Part shown: positions 1 to 6,094 of the stretch, one piece after another
Position numbering within the stretch: position 1 is the first letter of the stretch
Layout of the letters: each line of letters begins with the position of its first letter
Source of the DNA: an uncultured Methanobrevibacter sp.
GTDB lineage: Archaea; Methanobacteriota; Methanobacteria; Methanobacteriales; Methanobacteriaceae
Assembly: GCA_902783085.1 (NCBI GenBank)
Contig: CACZPT010000099.1
Location: 1-10,813, forward strand
Reading direction: 5' to 3'
Length of the DNA stretch: 10,813 nt
The notes under the pieces: model-generated
What the model was told of the DNA's origin: nothing
The model's input: the letters and a program-made list of their open reading frames with translations, nothing else
The model's database searches: none
Program-made: the position numbers and the translations under genes

Positions 1-68
1 AAACTGATACTCAGACAACACTCATAACTAAAAAAGAAGTCCAATCCGAACTAGATTTATTTACATAA
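1..68 (+). CDS. Possible 3' end of a gene cut by the window edge
   Basis: Reading from base 3, one plus-strand frame stays open for 21 codons and ends in TAA at 66-68. The peptide is polar (TDTQTTLITKKEVQSELDLF) and would be the C-terminal tail of a protein starting before the window. The other two plus frames close earlier. I do not recognise the tail and assign no function. The stop lies inside a perfect hairpin, as is common where a gene meets its terminator, which is the main support. The fragment is short enough to be open by chance. Confidence 0.3.
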   Translation, partial: TDTQTTLITKKEVQSELDLFT

Positions 69-74
69 ATCTAG
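51..74. terminator. Perfect 10-bp hairpin, possible terminator
   Basis: CTAGATTTAT at 51-60 and ATAAATCTAG at 65-74 are exact reverse complements separated by the four bases TTAC. The putative gene end at 66-68 lies in the right arm. No long T-run follows directly on either strand, so termination is an inference from position and symmetry. Confidence 0.35.
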
Positions 75-109
75 CACCCTATTGATTATAGAATTTTAAA
101 AAAGTATGA

Positions 110-375
110 TTAAGGTTTTTCAAGGATAATTTGAATTAACAGAAACATTAGTTTTTTCATCATTGTGATTTATAACTTCTTAGTAGAAATATTAATATCC
201 TTGATTTATATTAAGGAATGAAACTATTCCTTACAATTTAAGTAGCATCTACAGCACGACTAATAGTTTTACCCCTTGCTTTTATAATTACAATATTATT
301 ATCATTAAATTGTGTAACAACTGCAAGTACATAACTCATTACAGGTTTATTTACAATAAGAAGGATATTTTCCAT
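110..375 (-). pseudogene. alba: Decayed alba (archaeal chromatin protein) gene
   Basis: The minus-strand ATG at 375 opens 45 codons that read like the N-terminal half of Alba, the small dimeric DNA/RNA-binding chromatin protein of archaea. They include NKPVMSYVLAVVTQFN (residues 9-24) and IKARGKTISRAVDA (31-44). A TAA at 238-240 then falls where Alba has an acidic residue. The same frame continues as IVRNSFIP, the expected next Alba segment, and hits a second TAA at 211-213. Later Alba-like pieces lie in other frames: KDINISTKKL (202-173), NDEKTNVSV (second frame, about 164-138) and IQIILEK (136-116). The remnant spans about 266 bases, close to an intact Alba of roughly 90 codons, so it decayed through substitutions and small indels, not a large deletion. 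A good Shine-Dalgarno remains upstream, so the 45-residue N-terminal peptide could still be made. It lies 58 bases downstream of leuA on the same strand. In Methanothermobacter, from memory, leuA and alba are also neighbours (MTH1481 and MTH1483). Confidence 0.85.
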
Positions 376-380
376 AAAAT

Positions 381-424
381 CTCACCAATGATAAAAAATT
401 AAATAATGATAAAAATGTATATGA
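381..424 (-). promoter_or_regulatory. Retained Shine-Dalgarno and TATA-like site of the alba remnant
   Basis: On the minus strand GGTGAG (381-386) stands five bases before the alba ATG, a good match to the methanogen anti-Shine-Dalgarno. A CATATACA-like AT-rich element lies around 415-424, about 25 bases upstream of a plausible start. The ribosome-binding site is clear. The TATA box is weak, and readthrough from leuA is equally possible. Confidence 0.45.
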
Positions 425-433
425 ATTTTTACA

Positions 434-1981
434 TTATTGGAAATTATGGGAACGTTTAATTAATAATAATTTGTTAATTGAGTCTAAAACAGCTAAAACA
501 CTGGCCATAACAATATCATCATTAATAGCTCTTCCAGTTGATTTATTACCTTCACTATCAGATGATATAACAAAAACTTCTGCTAAAGCATCAGTACCGC
601 CTGTGATAGCTTCGAGATTATACTCTTCAAGTTCAATATCCATAGTATCTTGAATTAATTCACGAATTGCATTAATAGCTGCATCAACAGGTCCTACACC
701 AGTATGTGATGTTTCTTTTATAACACCATCGATTTCTAATTTTACAGTTGCAGTAGGAGAAACAACAGCTCCAGATAATAAACCTAAACCAACAAGTTTA
801 ATTGCTTTTTCACGAGCAGATCCAAGTTCAGTAACGGCAATAGCTTTCAAATCATCATCAGTGATACATTTTCCTTTATCACCTAAAGTTTTAATTTGAT
901 CAAATACATTTTGAAATTGCTCATCGTTTAAATCAATGTGATATTCTTTAAGTTTTGATTTTAAAGCGTTTGCTCCAGTGTGTTTACCTAAAATAATTTT
1001 TCTTGAATGTCCAACAAGTTCAGGAGAAATAGGCTCATAAGTAGATGAATTATTTAAAATTCCATGAACATGTATGCCGGATTCATGTGCAAAAGCATTT
1101 GCCCCAACAATTGGCTTATTAACAGGCATTTTAACACCAGTTAAACGGCCAATTAAATCAGATAAGCTATATAAACGAGTTGTATCAATGTCTAAATCAA
1201 TTCCATAAGCAACTTTAAGAGCAACTACAAGTTCTTCAAGTGAAGTATTTCCAGTTCGCTCACCCATACCATTAACAGTTACATGGGCTTGATTGGCACC
1301 GCATTCAATAGCTGTTAATGTATTAGCAGTAGCAAGACCAAAATCATTATGGAAATGAACACTTAATGGAGTTTTAAACTCATTTTTTAAATCTGTAATT
1401 AGTTCACGAGTGACAATTGGTGTTAGAACTCCAACTGTATCAGGAACATCAATAAAAGAAACTCCAGCATTAATTACTCCAGAAAAAATATCAACTAAAA
1501 AATCACGTTCTGTTCTTGTTGCATCCTCAGCCGAAAACTCAACAGTCAAGTCATGATCACGTGCATATTCAACAGCTTCAACGGATTTGTTGATAATATC
1601 TTCTTTAGACATTTTTAATTTATAATCACGGTGCAATGGAGAAGTACCTATAAATGTATGAATATAATCTAAATTAGCATCTAAAACAGCATCAATATCG
1701 CTTTTTACACTACGGGCTAAACCAACTACAGTAGTATTTAAATCAAGCTCTTTAATCTTACGTGCGGATTCCACTTCGCCTTTTGATGAAGCTGGAAAAC
1801 CTGCTTCAAGTTTATCAACCCCTAATTTATCAAGTTTCTGAGCGATTTGGATTTTCTCATCAGCTGTTAGTGCCACTCCAGGTGTTTGTTCACCATCCCT
1901 GAGTGTTGTATCGAAAATATAAATTTTATCAGATAAATTCATATTTTCCTTTTTTAATGTTTCCATATCTTTTCCATACAT
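434..1981 (-). CDS. leuA: 2-isopropylmalate synthase (leucine biosynthesis)
   Basis: LeuA condenses acetyl-CoA with 2-oxoisovalerate, the first committed step of leucine synthesis, in the cytoplasm. The 515-residue protein has the DRE-TIM catalytic barrel (about 18-290) with IFDTTLRDGEQTPG at 22-35, which supplies the catalytic Arg28 and metal ligand Asp29. The metal-binding histidines are in SVHFHND (209 and 211), NGMGERTGN follows at 237-245, and the AFAHESGIHVHG segment is at 296-307. A C-terminal LeuA regulatory domain (about 395-505, with GVGPVDAAINAI and ITGGTDALAEV) is present, so feedback control by leucine is possible. That domain argues against homocitrate synthase AksA, which lacks it. 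The IHTFIGTSPLHRDYK segment matches archaeal LeuA; citramalate synthase CimA reads quite differently there. The start at 1981 is favoured because GGAG (1989-1992) lies seven bases upstream; Met6 and Met14 have no comparable site. The gene appears intact. CimA remains the main alternative. Confidence 0.88.
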   Translation of the reverse strand: MYGKDMETLKKENMNLSDKIYIFDTTLRDGEQTPGVALTADEKIQIAQKLDKLGVDKLEAGFPASSKGEVESARKIKELDLNTTVVGLARSVKSDIDAVLDANLDYIHTFIGTSPLHRDYKLKMSKEDIINKSVEAVEYARDHDLTVEFSAEDATRTERDFLVDIFSGVINAGVSFIDVPDTVGVLTPIVTRELITDLKNEFKTPLSVHFHNDFGLATANTLTAIECGANQAHVTVNGMGERTGNTSLEELVVALKVAYGIDLDIDTTRLYSLSDLIGRLTGVKMPVNKPIVGANAFAHESGIHVHGILNNSSTYEPISPELVGHSRKIILGKHTGANALKSKLKEYHIDLNDEQFQNVFDQIKTLGDKGKCITDDDLKAIAVTELGSAREKAIKLVGLGLLSGAVVSPTATVKLEIDGVIKETSHTGVGPVDAAINAIRELIQDTMDIELEEYNLEAITGGTDALAEVFVISSDSEGNKSTGRAINDDIVMASVLAVLDSINKLLLIKRSHNFQ

Positions 1982-2018
1982 AGTTAATCTCCACTTAATA
2001 TTAAATTAATTAACAAAA

Positions 2019-2030
2019 TATATAAATATA
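2019..2030. promoter_or_regulatory. Divergent TATA element between leuA and the membrane-protein gene
   Basis: TATATAAATATA lies in the 69-base gap. On the minus strand it contains TTTATATA, the methanogen box A consensus, placed so that transcription would start near 1997, just upstream of the leuA Shine-Dalgarno. On the plus strand the same element is about 26 bases before the ATG at 2051, which would give a leaderless or near-leaderless message. Use in both directions is inferred from spacing. Confidence 0.55.
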
Positions 2031-2050
2031 AATTTTTTGAGAAATATATA

Positions 2051-4150
2051 ATGATGAATTTAAATAAATATCAAAAACTACTTATAAGCTTAATATCAGC
2101 GATTTTTACTTCTCTTTTTATTGAAATTTATATAATAGCTGTTGAAAATTGCTTTGATATTAGGAATTTAACTGGATTATTTTCATTTAAAAAGTTTATT
2201 TTGATATTTATTGTAATGTTTATATTCTTTAGAATATTATATGATAAGAACTTAAGAAATAAAGTTTTTGAATTTATTTATAAATACAGATATTGTTTAT
2301 CAGTTTTAGTTATAGCTATTTGTGTATTTTTTCAAATACATGGTTCATCAATTAATGAACTTAATATTTTTGGTATCGACCATAACGTATTGATAGGGAT
2401 TTCTCGTAGTATAAGGTCAGATGAATACAATGTAAATACATTAATGGCATTTTCTCAATATTATAATAACTTTGGGTATTTTTCAAGTATTTTTAGAGCA
2501 ACACCAACTGATATGTTTATAGTATATGGTCAAGCAGTTTTAGATATTGCTGTAATATTTAGACCATTCAATATAGGATATTTGTTTTTAAATCAAGGTA
2601 TGGGATTATCATTTTTCTGGATTTCAAGATTAGTTGTTCTATTATTAGTATCATTTGAAATGGGAATGTTAATAACAAATAAAAACAGACTACTTTCATT
2701 AACATATGCTATATTAATCACATTATCCCCATTTGTTCAATGGTGGTTTGCGATTAATGGATTAGTTGAACAGCTGATTTTTGGCCAATTAGGTGTTTTA
2801 TTGATAAATCTTTATATGAAAACAAAAGATTATAGAAAGAGAATAATTAGTTCATTATTAATGATAATTTGTATTGGAGGATTTTTAATTACATTTTATC
2901 CTTCTTGGCAAATTCCATTTGCTTATGTGTTTATATTGCTAGCTATTTGGATAATATTAAAAAATAAAAATGAGTTTGAATATGGTAAAAAAGATTTTCT
3001 TATAATCTTATCTTCACTAATTATATTTTCTATTATAACGGCTCATATTTTGAATAATTCTTATGAAACAATTAAAATAGTAATGAATACTGCCTATCCA
3101 GGTAGTGAAATTTTTAATGGCTCTGGAGAATGGCATAATCTTCTTAATTATATTGCTTCAGTATTTTTCCCATTAACTAATATAAATATTCCAGTAAATA
3201 CAGTAGAAAATTCTGTTTTCATTGATTTTTTCCCTGTTCCAATAATATTATTCCTGATTGTTACTTTTGTTCAAAAAACTAAAGATAAATTATTATGGGG
3301 ATTATTTGGATTATATTTATTATTTATGGTATTTTACTTTATTATCCTACCAGATTCAATAGTTTCAATTACATTAAGAAAACATATTAAAACTACAAGA
3401 CTTTTAAATGTAATAGCATTTATAAGTGTTTTAATATTGATAAGGTCTCTTGCTAGCTTGAAAGAGATTAAAAATAAAAAAATAATTATAATTTTCTCAA
3501 TAATCTTATCAGCAATTGTAGTTTATCTTTCCACATTTTATTACAGTGATTATTACTTGACTTGGATGATTATAAGTTTAGTCATATTATATGCTATTGC
3601 ATTTTCATCAATATTCCTCGCTCATTCTAAAAAAGGAAAAATTGCATTTCTAGTATGTGTTATATTCATTTCTTTTACTGCAGGTGCATTAGTTAATCCA
3701 GTTGATCAAGGATGTGATGTTGTATTTGAAAATGAATATATTCATGAAGTAGAAAGTATTGTTCAAGAAAATCCTGATGCTAATTGGATAGTTCAGGGGG
3801 GAATGTTTATAGATTATTTAACCCCTGTCGGTGCACATACAATTAATTCTGTACATACATATCCTGATTTAGATAGATGGCATGTTATCGATACTAATAA
3901 TGAGAGTGAAGATGTCTACAATAGATATTCAAATATAGTAGTAGATTTCAAAAAAGATGAAAATACAACATTTGAATTGATAAGACCTGATGTTTTCCAT
4001 ATTATTTTAAATGTTAATGATTTAGAAAAGTTAAATGTAAGCTATATTGCAACCAACAATAATTTAGAAGATTTGAATAATGAACATGTTACTTTTGTGA
4101 GAATATATGAGTATGCAGAATATAGAATATATCACGTTGAATACCGCTAA
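2051..4150 (+). CDS. Large polytopic membrane protein, GT-C glycosyltransferase-like
   Basis: This 699-residue protein is mostly hydrophobic. I count roughly 14-17 likely membrane segments, among them about 10-30, 46-63, 80-97, 186-206, 212-228, 237-256, 264-281, 287-304, 314-332, 389-407, 414-433, 450-467, 475-493, 502-524 and 529-546. A soluble C-terminal domain (about 550-699) follows. An acidic motif RSDE (122-125) lies in the first large extramembrane loop, where GT-C enzymes that use lipid-linked sugars carry their catalytic acidic residue. Segments such as GYLFLNQGMGLSFFWISRL (176-194) and LSPFVQWWFAINGLVEQLIF (225-244) recall the DUF7657-type membrane proteins of Firmicutes, from memory only. 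I infer a role in surface polysaccharide or glycoprotein assembly; the substrate is unknown. The ATG at 2051 is followed at once by a second ATG, and no convincing Shine-Dalgarno precedes either. A bacterial donor is possible, but base composition does not stand out by eye. Confidence 0.7.
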   Translation: MMNLNKYQKLLISLISAIFTSLFIEIYIIAVENCFDIRNLTGLFSFKKFILIFIVMFIFFRILYDKNLRNKVFEFIYKYRYCLSVLVIAICVFFQIHGSSINELNIFGIDHNVLIGISRSIRSDEYNVNTLMAFSQYYNNFGYFSSIFRATPTDMFIVYGQAVLDIAVIFRPFNIGYLFLNQGMGLSFFWISRLVVLLLVSFEMGMLITNKNRLLSLTYAILITLSPFVQWWFAINGLVEQLIFGQLGVLLINLYMKTKDYRKRIISSLLMIICIGGFLITFYPSWQIPFAYVFILLAIWIILKNKNEFEYGKKDFLIILSSLIIFSIITAHILNNSYETIKIVMNTAYPGSEIFNGSGEWHNLLNYIASVFFPLTNINIPVNTVENSVFIDFFPVPIILFLIVTFVQKTKDKLLWGLFGLYLLFMVFYFIILPDSIVSITLRKHIKTTRLLNVIAFISVLILIRSLASLKEIKNKKIIIIFSIILSAIVVYLSTFYYSDYYLTWMIISLVILYAIAFSSIFLAHSKKGKIAFLVCVIFISFTAGALVNPVDQGCDVVFENEYIHEVESIVQENPDANWIVQGGMFIDYLTPVGAHTINSVHTYPDLDRWHVIDTNNESEDVYNRYSNIVVDFKKDENTTFELIRPDVFHIILNVNDLEKLNVSYIATNNNLEDLNNEHVTFVRIYEYAEYRIYHVEYR

Positions 4151-4223
4151 TAATTATCATGATATATTATAAATAATCATTAATGTGTTAACATTTATAC
4201 AATGTCAAATTTTTAAATTTCAC

Positions 4224-4246
4224 TTAATTTTTCACTTGAAAATTAA
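4224..4246. terminator. AT-only hairpin after the membrane-protein gene
   Basis: TTAATTTT (4224-4231) and AAAATTAA (4239-4246) form an exact 8-bp inverted repeat with a 7-base loop, 74 bases past the stop at 4150. All pairs are A-T, so the stem is weak. The surrounding T-rich stretches would suit archaeal termination. The rest of the 195-base gap (4151-4345) holds only the next gene's promoter. Confidence 0.25.
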
Positions 4247-4315
4247 ATTACTACTTATTTTAATTAATGGATATTTAAAGAAAAATGAATGTTATATTCA
4301 AGTTTTAAATAACAG

Positions 4316-4327
4316 TTAAATATATTT
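4316..4327 (+). promoter_or_regulatory. TATA-like promoter of the TIM-barrel gene
   Basis: TTAAATATATTT is centred about 24 bases upstream of the ATG at 4346, the distance expected between an archaeal TATA box and the transcription start. No Shine-Dalgarno lies before the ATG. Together these suggest a leaderless transcript. Confidence 0.4.
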
Positions 4328-4345
4328 GAAATCAAATAGATTATT

Positions 4346-5077
4346 ATGAAGATTGGTTTTACAACACTTTGTATGTTTATGGAAGACAACTCTAAAATAA
4401 TAAAAACTGCAAAAGAAAACAACTTTGAAATGATAGAAATACTTGGAGAATCACCATTTTTTACAAAAGACGACATATACACATATAAAGACTGTGGACT
4501 TGAGGTATCAATACATGCTCCAACAGTAGATATTAACATAGCTAGCTTAAATGATGGAATAAGAGCTGAAAGTGTAAGACAAATGAAAGCATGCATTGAT
4601 TATGCAGAAAAAATTAATGCAAGAGCAATAACAGTTCATGCTGGTAAGATTGGAAGAAATGATCCACCACTTAGAAAGCATGCACTTGAACTTGCATGCG
4701 AAAGTATATCAGGTCTAGTAGATTATGCAGAAAATGTAATAATCTCTGTAGAAAATATGCCAATTCGACAAGCATTTCTCGGAAATAAAATAGAAGAAAT
4801 TGAAATGTTTAAAAAAGAATGTGGTTGCGGAATAACAATTGATTTAGGTCATGGAAATACAACAGGAAATACTGAAGATCTTTTAAATCTAAAAAACATA
4901 ACATATTGTCATTTAAATGATAATGATGGAAAGAAAGACCAACATATTCCATTAGGTGATGGTACACTAGACTTAGATTTACTGAAAAAAGTCAAAAGAG
5001 GAATTATAGAACTAAACAACTTTGATAATATCTTAAAAAGTAAAAAAGTTATTGAAACTAAAATTCAATGTCCTTAA
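4346..5077 (+). CDS. Xylose-isomerase-like TIM-barrel protein (sugar phosphate isomerase/epimerase family)
   Basis: The 243-residue protein fits the AP-endonuclease-2/xylose-isomerase-like TIM-barrel superfamily, whose members are metal-dependent isomerases, epimerases or endonucleases. Strand-end motifs appear in the expected order: VSIHAPTVDIN with His57, AITVHAGKIG with His98, IISVENMP with Glu136, ITIDLGHGN with Asp166 and His169, and YCHLNDNDG with His189. HIPLGDGTLD with His200 and a late Glu222 (GIIELNN) follow. Most metal-binding positions of the family are therefore present and the protein looks active. It is shorter than endonuclease IV (about 280 residues), and its HIPLGDGTLD pattern resembles the sugar isomerase/epimerase branch more than the DNA-repair branch. 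The substrate cannot be read from sequence. Its last 20 bases overlap the convergent HAD gene. The start is the first ATG consistent with the barrel's opening strand MKIGFTTL. Confidence 0.78.
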   Translation: MKIGFTTLCMFMEDNSKIIKTAKENNFEMIEILGESPFFTKDDIYTYKDCGLEVSIHAPTVDINIASLNDGIRAESVRQMKACIDYAEKINARAITVHAGKIGRNDPPLRKHALELACESISGLVDYAENVIISVENMPIRQAFLGNKIEEIEMFKKECGCGITIDLGHGNTTGNTEDLLNLKNITYCHLNDNDGKKDQHIPLGDGTLDLDLLKKVKRGIIELNNFDNILKSKKVIETKIQCP

Positions 5078-5852
5078 CTTGTGAAATATCTTCTATAATA
5101 TAATCTGTTTTGTTCATTAACTTTGGAGATACTTCCTCAGCTTGCTCTATTGTTAAAACGCTAATATCTGCTTGTTTAAAAGCTAAAACATCGTTAATAC
5201 CATCCCCCACCATCATCACTTTATATCCTTTATCTTGAAAATTACGAACAACTTCACATTTACCACGAGTAGAAACTGTTCCAAATGCATTATCCTTATT
5301 TACATCTAAAATATCCGCAAGTTTATTAATAGCACCCTTTCTATCACCAGAAGCAATTACAATCTCAATACCCTGGGATTTTAACTCACTAATTGTTGAT
5401 AAAACATTATTAAATAGTTTACCTGCAGAAGTTATTGTATATGCAATATATTCCAAATCCATATCAATAATAACAGCAGATCCGTTACACAATTCCATAT
5501 GTGGAATTTTTTGTTTTAAAATTGGAAATCCATCAGTAATATCTGAAATAATTGCTGACTTTTCATTAAATAAAACTTCTTTAACTCTTTCTTTTGTAGT
5601 TTCGAAATTAGTAAAACTTACATCAAAATCAATATTAAAGTCTTTAATTATGGTTGAAATTAATGTATTAGAATCTAATTTTAAAAGCTTATTTGTGTTA
5701 TATTGAAGTACAACTAAAGTAAGTGAGTCTGTTGCATCAATCAAATCTAAAGAATTAATATCTGTAAATAATCTTCCAGTAGTAACATCTTTAATAACCC
5801 TATATCTCTCAATTAATGTTCCGGAATTATCAAAAACAATAGCTTTTTTCAT
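5058..5852 (-). CDS. HAD phosphatase of the soluble P-type-ATPase-like family
   Basis: This 264-residue cytoplasmic protein carries the HAD signatures in the style of the P-domain of P-type ATPases. Motif I is FDNSGT (7-12) with nucleophile Asp8, motif II is ASGD (167-170), a basic motif-III candidate is Lys208 or Lys211, and motif IV is GDGIND (216-221) followed by ADISV. No transmembrane segments are present, so it is not an ion pump. The size and opening (MKKAIVFDNSGTL) match the Methanocaldococcus soluble P-type-ATPase homologue MJ0968 (from memory), which has DSAGT at the same place. The residue two after the nucleophile is Ser10, where ordinary HAD phosphatases have the general acid/base Asp, so low or phosphotransferase-like activity is likely. 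A cap-like insert lies between motifs I and II (about 40-130). There is no Shine-Dalgarno before the ATG at 5852, and AT-rich TATA-like sequence lies at 5871-5888. The 3' end overlaps the convergent TIM-barrel gene by 20 bases. Confidence 0.8.
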   Translation of the reverse strand: MKKAIVFDNSGTLIERYRVIKDVTTGRLFTDINSLDLIDATDSLTLVVLQYNTNKLLKLDSNTLISTIIKDFNIDFDVSFTNFETTKERVKEVLFNEKSAIISDITDGFPILKQKIPHMELCNGSAVIIDMDLEYIAYTITSAGKLFNNVLSTISELKSQGIEIVIASGDRKGAINKLADILDVNKDNAFGTVSTRGKCEVVRNFQDKGYKVMMVGDGINDVLAFKQADISVLTIEQAEEVSPKLMNKTDYIIEDISQVKDIEF

Positions 5853-5903
5853 GCTTATAAATATTGAAAAATTTATTATTAAATATATTCATTTGAAGTG
5901 TTA

Positions 5904-6026
5904 TTATAACTTATAACTTTTAATTAAATTATATATGAAGAGTTTAAAGGAATATAAAAAGCTTTGAAAATACCGAAAATACTACTTATAACTTATAACT
6001 AAGAAGTTATTATGAATAACTTATAA
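5904..6026. repeat. Repeated TTATAAC heptamers and inverted repeat between the HAD gene and gatA
   Basis: The heptamer TTATAAC occurs twice in tandem at 5904-5917 and twice in tandem again at 5986-5999. Just after the second pair, AAGTTATT (6004-6011) and AATAACTT (6015-6022) form an exact 8-bp inverted repeat, and the related AACTTATAA lies at 6018-6026. All are in the 242-base gap between two divergently transcribed genes. Repetition of a 14-base unit at two places suggests an operator or other protein-binding site. The region is very AT-rich, so part of this may be chance. Confidence 0.45.
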
Positions 6027-6040
6027 ATTATAAAAATAAC

Positions 6041-6089
6041 CTATATATGTATTGAAAAATATAATTATACATATTATTTTTATTAGGTG
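6041..6089 (+). promoter_or_regulatory. gatA TATA box and Shine-Dalgarno
   Basis: CTATATATGT at 6041-6050 is a good archaeal TATA box, predicting a start near 6070. AGGTG (6085-6089) lies five bases before the ATG at 6095 and matches the methanogen anti-Shine-Dalgarno, fixing the gatA start. Confidence 0.55.
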
Positions 6090-6094
6090 TTTTA

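Noticed and set aside
110..375. Recoding or stop readthrough restoring a full Alba protein
   Set aside because: Besides the two TAA codons, the later Alba-like segments lie in different frames, so several independent recoding events would be needed. Decay is simpler.
471..653. Plus-strand 60-codon open frame
   Set aside because: It lies opposite the conserved C-terminal domain of leuA, has low-complexity Ser/Ile-rich translation and no Shine-Dalgarno; it is a shadow.
434..1981. leuA could instead be cimA (citramalate synthase) or aksA (homocitrate synthase)
   Set aside because: The C-terminal regulatory domain excludes AksA, and the IHTFIGTSPLHRDYK segment and N-terminal extension fit LeuA better than CimA. 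Not fully excluded without a tree.
4151..4345. Possible small RNA or small gene in the gap before the TIM-barrel gene
   Set aside because: Only AT-rich sequence, a weak hairpin and a TATA-like box are visible; no GC-rich structured segment or supported short frame.
4264..4596. Minus-strand 110-codon open frame
   Set aside because: It overlaps the start of the well-supported TIM-barrel gene and has no recognisable motif; its tail runs into the non-coding gap. Judged chance.
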